From Cryptomeria japonica (Eukaryota > Streptophyta > Pinopsida > Cupressales > Cupressaceae): a stretch of DNA of 64,000 nucleotides. Positions 13,583 through 24,790 of this stretch are shown here, piece after piece. Under the pieces are notes generated by a model that had not been told where the DNA came from, did no database searches, and worked only from the letters and a program-made list of their open reading frames with translations. Position 1 is the stretch's first letter. Each line of letters opens with the position of its first letter. Position numbers and translations under genes: made by a program. The stretch is from positions 609,198,677 to 609,262,676 of the forward strand of contig NC_081405.1 in the NCBI RefSeq assembly GCF_030272615.1, written 5' to 3'.

Positions 13583-13933
13583 TGAATGCTCAGCTTCTAG
13601 TGAATTTGTTGCCGATGGACAGCTGGACTCTCTTTTCAATAAATAAATGTTAGTGGAGTTTCATTGATTACATTTTAAAGTTAATGGGGAGATGAATAAG
13701 ATTCTTCTTGTGACTCCGGGTGTGCATAGTCAGGGAGATTTGTCTCCCTTTTATATACCGGTCGAATCATACAATTGTAAAATGAATTCTTGTTGGGGAG
13801 TGCTGTAATAAAGGGAATAAAATAAATTCTATAGAAATAGATTAAGTTTATTTTATGCTAAAGTAATTGTTCACTTAGTATTTCTTAGTTATGCTGTCCA
13901 TCGGCAAGAAATTATCTAGAAGCTGAGCATTCA
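13583..13933. mobile_element. Fold-back/MITE-like element with 41-bp inverted ends and TTA duplication
   Basis: The left arm 13583-13623 (TGAATGCTCAGCTTCTAG then GCCGATGGACAGC after a short variable part) is repeated inverted at 13893-13933 with three mismatches. The element is 351 bp and carries no coding sequence. TTA flanks it on both sides (13580-13582 and 13934-13936), which is the 3-bp duplication of PIF/Harbinger-type transposons. The end sequence is not one I recognise from Tourist elements. This is therefore a candidate non-autonomous element, classed only by duplication and structure. Confidence 0.6.
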
Positions 13934-14297
13934 TTACACCTATTTGCTAGTTATGCTAACGTTTATCTATTTTATTAACAAACAATTACAACTGCCTAAC
14001 AAAATATTAAGAAACAATTATTATTTTTAATTAAAATTTATTGTAATTATAACAAGAGATGCAATGCGTCAAGTACCTATCAATAGTGTGATTAGTTGAG
14101 AATTGAAAATAGAAAAAGGATTGGGTTGGTTTAGAGATAGGGGGAAGAGTGAGAGAGGAAAAGGTGACAAAGACAAGTAGTAACCACAAACTATTGATGG
14201 GTAGGTATGGGATTGATTAAAGACAAGAATTAAAAACCTAAACCCTACTAAAGATGATGAACTGGTATAAGTGTGAAGTAGGGATTGACATAATTCA

Positions 14298-16245
14298 TTG
14301 TCTTTTGGTGAACAAAAAAAGGTCATCTTCACCCTATTTTGCATCCTTCTTCCTATATTGCAAATTCATCTTTCAAGTAATCCCATGAAGGACCACTTAA
14401 TTCACCTTGTGCCTAAGAACATCTTGGGTGAAGTGGATCATTCTCCCTCTCAAAGTAATTTAAGCGGAAATAGGCCTAAGCTTCCTAGTTTGCCCACACA
14501 AGCCAGTGAACCCTATTTCTCCACATTATACTACCAATCATAATATTACACCTCCATAAAAATACAATATGTCTATCCCGAATGCATCTACCAAACCCAC
14601 TATAAACAATTTGGCCCAAAGTGTTTCATATTTGTAACAATAGTTGACTTCTCTAACCCACTCTAAATTTAATGTTCCTACATTTGATACCCTTGGCTCA
14701 CTTTCTGATGACTTCATTCATACTCTTTTCCCATAATACATAGAGGTGCTCCATTTGGAGACATAAAATAGAAGATATGAGCTTTAAAGTCACCTGAAAA
14801 CATTTTAAAGTTTGTGGAGTTACTTTGCACATGACCATAAACTCATGGAAAAACTATTTGCCCACATGCTAAGAGATAAAGCTTTGCAATGGTTTTGTTC
14901 CTTGTCTCCTCACTCAATTGATTCTTTTCATAAATTGTCTAATGCATTTATGCAACATTTTTTAAATAATACTAGGTATCAAATTACTTTAATTGATTTG
15001 ATGCATTGCAAAAAAGGAGTTAAAGAAAAAGTGATCGATTTCATTGGAATATACAAACATTTGCATTCACGAATTCCTTATCTTGTGCCTAATGGTGATG
15101 TTCAAATAATTTTCAATAAATTATAGATAAGCTTTTATTTTTTTACTATGATTCATTCACAAACTTATGCATAGTGTGTCATACTTATCACCTTCAAGTG
15201 AGTTAATTTGAATCTCGTACATCAATGGCTCTAGTTGATAAGAACAAAGAAGCTCATCAATTCTTTCAGAAGTTTCAAAATAAAAATAGGAATTTGATAA
15301 ATATCAATAATAATTATTCCAATCATATTGATACACAAGTGGTAGCTACAACATCAGTTATGTCCCCTTTATCGTCAATATTTACACATCATAATTTCAC
15401 TCCTCTCTTTGAATCATTGTATATTATCAAACTTATATTAATTAATATTAATGTAATGAATCTTCCTCTTGATAAGACCACATATACATCTAAGTCATCG
15501 CTAGCTTCCTTTGATCCTCAAGCTTTTTTGTAATACCATCATCAAGCCATCTTTGATACTAAGACATTCTATGAATTAAAACATATGATTCAAGATCTTA
15601 TTGATTCTAACACTATAACCATGGATTGCATGAATAGTAAATGAAGTAAATGTGTGGGACCTCCCACTCAAAACTTGAAAATATTTATCAATCATTTTCG
15701 TTATCATTCCACAAATTTTGTTGAACCTTAAAATTCAAATACTATAATTCATGATGACATGTGTGTAGGAGCTAATAACTATGTAGTGAATCTTATTGGG
15801 AAACCTAATCCTACACCTAACATTTGCATTACTTTTGACATAAGAGAGATTATTGATGCATTCGATGGAAAATTATACATTACTACAAAAATTAAAAGAT
15901 ACCTTTTATGGGGAGTGCCCATTGATTTATTGTGTATGGTGAATGCTACTACTAAAGAACATCTATATAGATAGAAATTATATCAAGATAAATATAATTT
16001 AAATTTTATATTATGATTAAGGTACATGATGGTTTCACTTGTCCCACTTTAGGTCTCCTCACCTCTCCTATAGAGGTTAGTACTAAGTGCTTAGATGTTA
16101 CCATTATTATTTTTCCTAACTCCAACCAATTTGTGTGATGTTGTGGCACCCTTGTCTCAATTCCATGAAATCTATCACTTTTAAAGTCCATAAATATTTG
16201 AGGTTTTTGTAATGCCCACAACAATACCCTAGAGAAATAAACCAA
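14298..16245 (+). pseudogene. Ty3/gypsy gag-protease relic
   Basis: The stretch 14812-15126 reads as a Retrotrans_gag domain: a DKALQWFCSLSPHSIDSF-like core, then LIDLMHCKKG and LHSRIPYLVP. This is the usual order 'A-x-x-W-[FY], S-F, L-x-x-[LI], P' of plant gypsy gag. Farther on, 15759-15974 (ITFDIREI.., KLYITTKIKRYLL) and 16020-16200 (LLTSPIEVSTKCLDVTIIIF, then L-x-x-P-x-L-N-S-M-K) resemble the region around the gypsy protease and the 'GRPWL' segment after it. The protease aspartate motif is not preserved. No reverse transcriptase follows; a CACTA end starts 240 bp later. Stops and shifts throughout. Confidence 0.65.
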
Positions 16246-16483
16246 AATCTAATAACAAAAGGACATAATTTTTTTTTCTTTTTTTCTTATAAGATAACCA
16301 TGACTTCCATGTCACCACTAAAATTCATCAATGCAGCATTACTACCTTCATACTTCAATGCATCATCAACTATTTACATGAATACATAAATCAACCTGAA
16401 CATAACCATAGTGTCATATTACGCAAGCGAAATAACTATTAACATATCTCAAATAAACTCATGTACAACATATCCATTCCTGT

Positions 16484-16720
16484 CACTAATACATTTGGAC
16501 TAGATTTTTGACTGAGGTTTCTGACGGAGAAGGTATATTGTGGCAAAATTTGATTTTTTTTTGAAAAAATACCCGAATTCGTCATAATTCCAACAACAAT
16601 TTGCCATTTGGTTTTGACGAAGAAGGCATTAGCAATGAAAATTTTCTTTTTTTCAAAAAAGTGCTCAAGTTCGTCGTAATTCCGACAACAACAGCCATTA
16701 CTTAAAAAAGAAGAAGAGGG
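16484..16720 (+). mobile_element. Left terminus of a CACTA (En/Spm) transposon
   Basis: The terminus begins CACTAATACATTTGG at 16484. It is followed by subterminal repeats related to TTCGTCGTAATTCCGACAAC at about 16573-16602 and 16670-16700, plus TTTCTGACGG and TTTTGACGAAGAAGG words. CACTA elements carry such short repeats near both ends, where their second protein binds. The end and the repeats match, inverted, the terminus at 54000-54474 (about 23 of 33 terminal bases). The base triplet before it is TGT. Confidence 0.65.
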
Positions 16721-18745
16721 CAATTCATTTGTGCATTGCAATCTTGCATAGGCATCCGTGGCGACTTCAACCCCCAACAACATCAAACCTACATCGAAGG
16801 CATTTTTGCATTGCCTGCAATCCCACACAGGAGGTAGATTCTTCACCTTAATTTCATGTTGCAAAAAATATACCATTCAAGAGATTCTACAACTTTTGCT
16901 TGCTTTTATACATGCTAGCTATGCCTGCATTCTTGTGGGATATTGACCGATTGTGGAAGCAACTCTTGGAGTATGAGAGATTCCTTTTTTATGAAAAAGA
17001 TGTTAGGAAATGAGACATGTGGTGGTTAATTGTCCTAGTTTTTAATGCAAATTGGTCAATCTCGTATTCATATTGATTATCCAATCTCATGCCGGATGGC
17101 TTCTAGTCAAAGATGTGGTTCCCTGAATGCGTAATACCCTGTAGGAATCCAATCCTCATAAAACCATAGAACTGTGATTCAGGAGTGAGCATTCAATTTT
17201 GTCGCAGTAATCCCTTCCTCCCGTATACGCGAGTGTTGATTGTTCACTATTGTACAAGCTAATATATAGGGTGGTGTCTACCTCTGGCTACTGAATCGAT
17301 GGAGATCAAACCAATGCACAATAAAACAATGGGAATGAATATTATTCAATTGATTTGCAACCTTCATTCAATGTTGTTCGGGCAAGCCTTTCTTTCTCTT
17401 GCCAGCCAGCCTAACACACCCGACCCGGAAGCCCTAGGGAGATACAATTGTGTTCGGTTCAATACAATCCTAACCTAGAAGGGGTGGACTAAAAATATCC
17501 AACCACACAACTTATCACTTTGTAATTAACATACAATATAAAGCTAGTCTATATGACCCCCAAACCATTTTCTTACTATCTCGAGTTACCCTAGTTTAGG
17601 GTATTTGTAGTTTTTATTAAATCTTCTCTATTTTAGGGTATTGGCAACTATCTCTCCTTTTGCATATTTTTAGGTGGCATACAAAGTCATTGCCTCCTTT
17701 GGCTTCCTTGCGGCCTCAACCTCAATGATCATCTTTTGCAAACTTACTTTCTTCAATACTCTCTTCTTTATCCTTTCAAAGTTGAATTGTAGTCACTTAC
17801 GAACATCTATATTCTCATCACTTTGGATGGACGGGTTCATGATAGTTACAACCTACTTTGGCCTTTGTTCTTCATCTTGTTTCTTGTGCACCTAAGTTTA
17901 AATTTTTTGGAGGAGTCATCTTGGGGGTGGGGGCGTAGATAGATCCTCTTTTTCTTATTCTCCATGTTTCATTGACTCCATATTCTAAGTTCCTTCTGAC
18001 TTATATTTCATTTTCATGAGTCAACTTATAGTTCTTAATTCAGTTATAGGCTAGTATTTTGTGTGTTGATTGTACCTCTTAGTTTGATAAGGTTTTGGGT
18101 AGAATTTAATCTCTAATTTTGAGGAAAAAGTTTCCCTATAAATGTAATTTCAAAATTCATTTTGAGAGTCTAATAATTGATTATTTAATGTCCAAGTTTA
18201 ATAACACTCATTAGTGTGTTTTCTTTCAAAAGACATTTAGCAATAGGCTGTAGATTGAATGCTTGTGCTTTGCTAGTATATTTTGAAGAATTAATGGAAA
18301 TGAAGTTCATAGTTTGCAAAGGTATTGGTAGTCTTTTTTGATTGCTTGGTATTCTTTTATTTCTTTCATTTTCCTTAGTCCTGAATTAATATTTACATTT
18401 ATGAAGCATCTTCTCTGTTATAATCAATTTGTGCATCTTTCGTGGTGATTGAGGTTAATAAGGAACATGTGAATGAATAGTAGTAGTTGTTCTAGAGATT
18501 TCCTTGGTCTCATTTTCATGTTAGAATTGGCAATTTTGGCATGATAAATTATTTACATACAAGGTTATTTCTAGATTTTGTTGATAATGTGGATTTAGGT
18601 AATACTGATGATTCATTTTCTCATAGCCTTGTTCTATCTTTTGCAATTTATTTTAACCTTTTACGTTAGGCAGATTGAGAAATTGACATTTCAACTTGAT
18701 TAGTGACATTTTCCCCTTGAACAACTTGATTAGGAAATGATAAAT
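16721..18745. other. Noncoding stretch, possibly CACTA interior
   Basis: No gene, no recognised domain. The reading frame at 17674-17895 shows no codon or domain signature. If the terminus at 16484 belongs to a large CACTA element, this is part of its noncoding interior. Confidence 0.4.
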
Positions 18746-19783
18746 GGGTGGCTGCAAGAAGTTGAGTCCCACTTTTGGGCAAAAAGTGGAAGTGTTTTCT
18801 CTGTTTTTCAAATTTTTTGTCGATTGATGTCAAAATTTGATGCACTTAGAGATTAAATCTCAGAAAACTTCATGAATGTAAAATGTAGTGCTCCGAGTCT
18901 ACTTTTCAAATATGTAATTTATTTTAATACCCACATGGTATAAATCACTTTTCAGTAGGCATGTTTAAAAACCAGTTTTTCAAAATGTATGTTTCAGGGC
19001 CATACCACACATGTGTACGACCACCCTTTTTTGATGCAAATAAATGAATTTTTGCAAATCCTTTTGGGAAATGATACCTAAGACACTAAATATTGATGAA
19101 AATATTTTTGCCTTTTTTTTTATTAAGTATATTTTTTTAATTAATTTTTAACTAACAATAAAGTGTATTTTCAAAACATCGGGTGTACGACCACCATAAT
19201 TTGATGAAATTTTCATATTTTTCAATTTTTTTTTTAATATTGAAAAGAATTGTATGTAGATTGATGTCATATAGTTTTATTTTCTAAAATCCTAAAAACA
19301 AAAAAGTTATTAAAGGTTTAGTGAACATTGGTATTTTAGGTTTAGGTTCCACTTTTGATTAATAAAAATACAAAAATAGTAAAAACAATCTTATCACTAT
19401 GAAATTTACATTTATGAAATCAAGACGCTGGAAAATCTAATGGGTTTTCGTTTTGTCAAAAAATTCAATCAGAAAGGCCCTCAAAAAATTAGGCCAAGGT
19501 AGAAATTTGATGTCATTTTACCTTAGTCATTTTTTTGAGGTCCACGCATAGGCTTGGTGGGACCAAGCCTATCCCGAAGCAAAAAAAATTGCTAAGGGTT
19601 GTTTCCCACTCCTAATTTTAAAAAACAGGCACCCGATTCTAAAACGGGTTCCCGTTTAGCTTTGGGCACCCAAACTAAAACATGCACCTATTTTTGAATG
19701 GCTTGGGCACCCGAACCGAAATGGGCTCTTTTCCCAACCCGCAGACTTCCGAAGGATTGGGACCCAACTTTGTGCATTTACCC
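18746..19783. mobile_element. GGGTG-ended 1.04-kb inverted-repeat element, copy 1
   Basis: The left end GGGTGGCTGCAAGAAGTTG, followed by TCCCACTTTTG, matches in inverted form the right end at 19783 (reading inwards GGGTAAATGCACAAAGTTGG, then TCCCA). AAAT flanks both sides (18742-18745 and 19784-19787), a 4-bp target duplication. No coding capacity. Near the right end lie four GCACC words in the same orientation (from 19628), a palindrome AACGGGTTCCCGTT (19643-19656) and a perfect hairpin (arms 19548-19557 and 19563-19572). The phrase GTGTACGACCACC occurs twice in the middle (near 19013 and 19182). A second copy with the same ends is at 37562-38646. Confidence 0.75.
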
Positions 19784-21348
19784 AAATTCTAAAGGTAATC
19801 TAACTTAACTCAATGGACTGAGATGGTATCCTACCATGAAAGATGATAGTTCTAAGAAAAAGACTACCTAATGATATGAAATTTGATGCAAGATAGCAAG
19901 GACAACAAGGAAATTTATTTTGAACTTTGATAAGATTGAATCTTTGGGTGGAAGTTTGAATGGATTGATAGCGAAAAGGCATGCTGATGCAGAGAATCCA
20001 ATAAACTCAACCAACAAGGGAGATATTTCTCCCAACTCCCCTATTCAATTTAGTGTCAACCCTTCACTTACTCACAAGACCCCTCACAAGGCCACAAGTT
20101 ACTCAAAAGGATTCAATACCCCAAAACACACCCATACTCACCAACCCTCACCCAACCATTGAATCACACTCAAATAGGACAAATAAACATGTCTAAGTCA
20201 CAATCCAACTCTCCAAAATTCAAACACCACCAACACCCTCAACCCTTATTCACACAAATCCTCCTTCAACTAGGTCTTCTAATCCCCACTAGTACTCAAC
20301 TCACAAAATGTACTAGATATCCAAAAACCCAGAATGGGCGTCCATGAACGAAATCCCAAAGTAAGTAAATTGAGTCACCTCTCTCTTTTCTTTTCAGTTT
20401 GGGCGGTAGGACACCTTCAATCTCTATGTGTTATGGGACTCTTTAGGGATGTTTATGTTTGAAGACCTTAGTTTTGTAATTAGGATTGTTTCAAAGGAAT
20501 GTTTAAAAAATATTTTTTTATCCTCTGCAAATGAGATTGCTTTATCTGAAATTTTGCAATAGTTTTTTCTTAATAAGTGCAAAAATTAGATAAACTATCT
20601 ATAACATATGAGATTTAGAGCACAAAATCAGGGTGAAAGCTTCTGTAAGAGGACTTGTAGTTTAAATAATTTCACAACTCAAAATGGGTCCATAGCGGGG
20701 ATTCTCTTAGGCTAATATTTGCCAAAAAACTATTATTAGCATATTTTAGAAAACTAGTTGGCTACCATGTATATAGTGTAAGGTTGTGTTAGCTATACCA
20801 ATTTGTTTATAAAAAAAATATCATTTATGTTTTAGAATTTGGTAGCATAATGTCCATCTGTTGCAGAATCTGGTATAGCTATTGTGTGATTTTACTACAA
20901 CATCTTCATGGTAATGTCTGGATGTAATGCACTTATTGTCCAAGCTCTTCGAATGTCTTAGTCATTTATTTGTGTTTGGATTGCTGCTACACAACTTGAC
21001 ATTCAGTTATATTTATTTCCTATATGTTGTGGGTGCACATTGTGGCAAACCAACATGTTAGTAACTCTGTAATGAACTTATGAGGCCCTCCTTGAAAGTT
21101 AGCCATACCTAGGAAATACAGTTCTAGTCCTTGTTTGGGGTAGATGATGTTATTTCCCTTCTTCCAAAATGAATCAAGGGAAACCCAATAGTGCATTCCA
21201 TTATTTCCTATGGGCTAACGAGAACAAAATTAGGGAAATAATATTTTAATAATGTTTTAAGTTTGTCCAATTGAATTTTTTTTTTAAAAAAGGACAGCTT
21301 ATGGATTAAAATAAAGTGTAATATTTAATTAGGCCAGATAAGGCATTT
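19784..21348. other. Noncoding stretch
   Basis: A C- and A-rich, low-complexity segment (about 20020-20330) gives small proline/threonine/histidine-rich frames on the + strand without any domain signature. The rest is ordinary AT-rich DNA. Nothing recognised. Confidence 0.4.
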
Positions 21349-22247
21349 TGTAACCCCCAAGATCTAGTTTTGGATTTTCAAGAGTTGGGCACCCATGTGA
21401 GAAGGGAAACATATACAAGCAATTGCAAAAAGAAAATGATCATCTGATTTGTCATGTTATCAAACCTTGTTTCCAGAGAAATTTAGTGTGATTCAATCGA
21501 AGAATGAAAACCCTTGAGGTTGAAAGGGATCCAAGGTGGAATACCTAAGTTGTGGAATAGGGACTGGTAAGGGTTTGAGGTTCTGGTAGTTTGGTACATC
21601 CTTGGGTATGGTATAGCTGACAGCTCCTAGTCAAATGGGAGTGGAGACCTATGTGGCATTCCCTTTCCTATTTCCTCTCCACCTTCCCTACATTGTAGAG
21701 ATTGGTTTCTCCACATCATCCTAGTCAAAAGAGACTCATAAGACACTTGTCTCATGAATCCTATATTCCCTCCAACCTCCCTACAACTTAGATTCCTTCT
21801 TCCATCTTTTTCTCATGGTCTTTGTGAGAATATTCCCATGTGGCTCTTTATCCCACATATCCTTCCATCTTTTTCAATGTAGTAGGAACATCCTCCATTT
21901 ATCTCTTCCCTCACTTAACCAATTTTATCTTGACCTTCCATTTCACAAGACTGATTCCCAATCGTTGATTTCTACCACCTTGGATCCAAGCAATGAATTA
22001 TCTATAAAGAGGAAGCCTCTCATCTCCATTTAGAGTCTAGAGTGTCTATTACACTTTCACGCTATTTTGAAGAGCTTAGGAGATCATAGCAATTTTTCCT
22101 TCCATTTCTTTTGACCATTCATTAACTTAATTAAATTTTAATTATATTATTTTACATTTTATTTTATATTTTATTTTTATTCTTTTTTAATTTAAAATTA
22201 TTATTATTATTTATTATTAAATTCTATTGCAAAGTGGGGACATTATA
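21349..22247 (-). repeat. 3' LTR of a Ty3/gypsy element
   Basis: On the - strand, the bases above 22247 read GCTTGAGGACAAG then AACTTGAGCGGGGCAGAT, the polypurine-tract region common to plant gypsy elements. The LTR then opens TATAATGTCCCC (the expected TG is changed to TA). It closes GGGGGTTACA at 21349, a usual end for this LTR type. The LTR is 899 bp. No second LTR and no gypsy pol are visible to the right, so the element is truncated or is a large non-coding derivative. Confidence 0.7.
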
Positions 22248-22616
22248 ATCTGCCCCGCTCAAGTTGACTTGTCCTCAAGCAATGATCATGGAATGTTGAA
22301 AATGATTCCCAATATGAAATAGCTTTTGAAATACTCATAGAATAAACATGCTGCTACTTTTTTTTGTAAAAACCCTAGTTCTTGCCCTAAATCACCATTT
22401 TATGTAAAACTACAAATGGAATAAGATGCATACCTGATTGAGGTCCTAAAATAGGTTAGAAATCCATCAGAACTAATAATATAAATCTCTAAAGAAAGAT
22501 AATTAAGCATAAATTAACTTAACCAGTGTCTGGTCCAACTCCCTATAGGAGCTCAATCATAAGAAAGTGGGAGTAAGAGGAATGATGAAGTGTCCAAGAG
22601 ACCCTGTACCCTAGGC

Positions 22617-22925
22617 CCAAGAGTGGAGTGAAAGCCAGAGCCCTCTTGGCCTCATGCGACCATTGGCCAAACTACCATGAGGTGGGCTACCTAGTGAGGT
22701 ATCCTATCACTATTCCCCTTCATCACTTCCATCCTTACCCCCTTGTCAATAATCAATAATGATATTGTTTGGAAAGATACAATAGGGTATCTGGAATGTC
22801 CTTCCCTTCTAGGTCCAAGAGTGGTGGACTTTGTCTTACACCCCCTTGGCTTCATGGGACCATCAGTCAACTACCATGAGGTGGGCTACCTAGAGGAGGA
22901 CCTAACCACCATTCTCCCTCCTTGT
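22617..22925. repeat. Imperfect tandem duplication, period 198 bp
   Basis: CCAAGAGTGG starts at 22617 and again at 22815. In both copies it is followed by a CCTTGGC/CTCTTGGC word, a GGGACCAT-like word and ACCATGAGGTGGGCTACCTA. Only about 110 bp of each unit are clearly alike. Confidence 0.6.
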
Positions 22926-24650
22926 ACTTCCTTATATTACTATCATGGCAGTCCACTCAATATATGCATCATAGGGTATGATAATACAAGTTAGATATAC
23001 ATTTCATAATTATTTAATTTTAAGACAAGTTTTCTTTCATCCTTGTTTCACATCACTTCTTAAATGGTTTGCACAATATCATAGATATGTTGAAATAGGA
23101 GATAGCTCGGACACCTATCTATTGTATTTTAATGTTGTCAATGACAAATTAAAATACACATGTATTACCTACTATGCAAATCAAACTTAGGGCTGGGCCC
23201 AAATACATGTAACTTGTAATTATGTCTTGCTTGGGCAAAACCACCCAAAGGTCAAAGGAAGATTCATTGCTGCAACACTCAGTTTTTGTGACAGTATCAA
23301 GCACTTAGGATAGTAACTCCTTTTATGAAAGTATCAAGATCAGATCGATACTGGACTGGGTAATAATAGAACCACCAACAATGTATTTCTCATCTCAAAT
23401 AATAAAGAGAATATAGGGCTGCATCTATGAAGAAAAAAAATGTTGGAAAAGACTATTTCCACCTACTTGGTCGTCGGAGTGGTTTTTGAGGTGTATTCAA
23501 AGCTTTTACTCCTTTTGTTGCATTTTCACTTGAAATATGGTTGAATTGCCTTTGTAAGCTCCTAGATACTTGGTACATGTTCTAATTGAGTTAAAAGAGT
23601 CTCAAGACTACCCTACAATCATGCTCTACCTTATCCAGCTACTCAATTAGCTTCCCAAACTTATAGGACATATGTTTTTATTCCTTACTTTGAGTTGAAA
23701 TTGTCTTGGGTTAGATATAACTAAAGTAATCAATTCCTTTCAACTACTTCAAAAATTGTTAAAAAGACTTCATACTACTATCTACATGTGTTTCTATCCT
23801 TCAGAAGTCTAATTTATGCAAGTGAAAAAACACCTAAGAGGTCATTGCTACTCCTTTTGACTTGGTAATATTCATGGTTTTTCTCTGTCTATTTAACTTC
23901 ATTCCTTGCATCTTACCCACTATCTTGTAGCATACTTTGTTTTTCTTTTTAGTTAATTGCATTTAGTGGATTGTTGTGCATCTTTAAAATCATTTGACAA
24001 CTTCAGGAAATGGTTTTCCTTCTTTATTACTTGACTATATCATTTAATATGCATGGATGGTATTATCATTTAATTTTCAAGATGGACCTTATATGGATGG
24101 TCCTTACACCTTTTCAAATTGAACTTTTGCAAAAGTCCAAATTTGGAGAGGAAATTCCTACTATTTGTGAATCTACCATTCATCTTTCAAATTTTAGGTC
24201 CAATTTCCATGAATAAGGGTTCCCAAGACCCTAGTCCTATAAAAATGAGCCATGAGGAACATCATGAATATGGGAATGAACCAAATTTATGGAAACTTTA
24301 TCAAACCTAAGTACAATTAGGCATAAATAAGGCACAACCACTTAAATTGAGTCCAAACTTAGTGTATATTTTTTAAGAGATACAACTTATGATGCAATAT
24401 TTATCCCCCTCTTAGCAAGAGTATGAAATTATGCTCATTTACTCTTTGGAAAATATGGAGAAACCAAATATTCTTTCACCAAGATATTGAAGAGTCAATA
24501 TGTCTACAAGTTTGGAAAGGTGGTAGCTCCCAAGACTTATGATATTGTCAATCTACAATATTGAGATAAAAGGGAAGTAGAAAGTGAGTAATATGAGTAA
24601 CATTGGTGACACACATGGAGCATGCAAAACACAAAGTTATGACATATAGA

Positions 24651-24790
24651 ACTAGTAAGATTCATATATTCTCACTAGGAACCATATCAAAAAGACAAGG
24701 CATAGATCTAGGACTAGTAAGATCCTTATATAGCTACTAGGAGTCATGTCAAAGACACATAAAAGAATGATACCCAAGTTAGTAAGATCC
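24651..24790. repeat. Short tandem repeat, 62-65 bp period, about 2.2 units
   Basis: CTAGTAAGATNC recurs at 24652, 24714 and (as TTAGTAAGATCC) 24779. The first two units also share CACTAGGA/CTACTAGGA, CATATCAAA/CATGTCAAA and ATAGATCT-like words. Confidence 0.55.

Noticed and set aside
16439-16946. Reading frames around the CACTA left end (145 and 62 residues)
   Set aside because: They overlap terminal and subterminal repeats, lack domains and run on opposite strands over each other.
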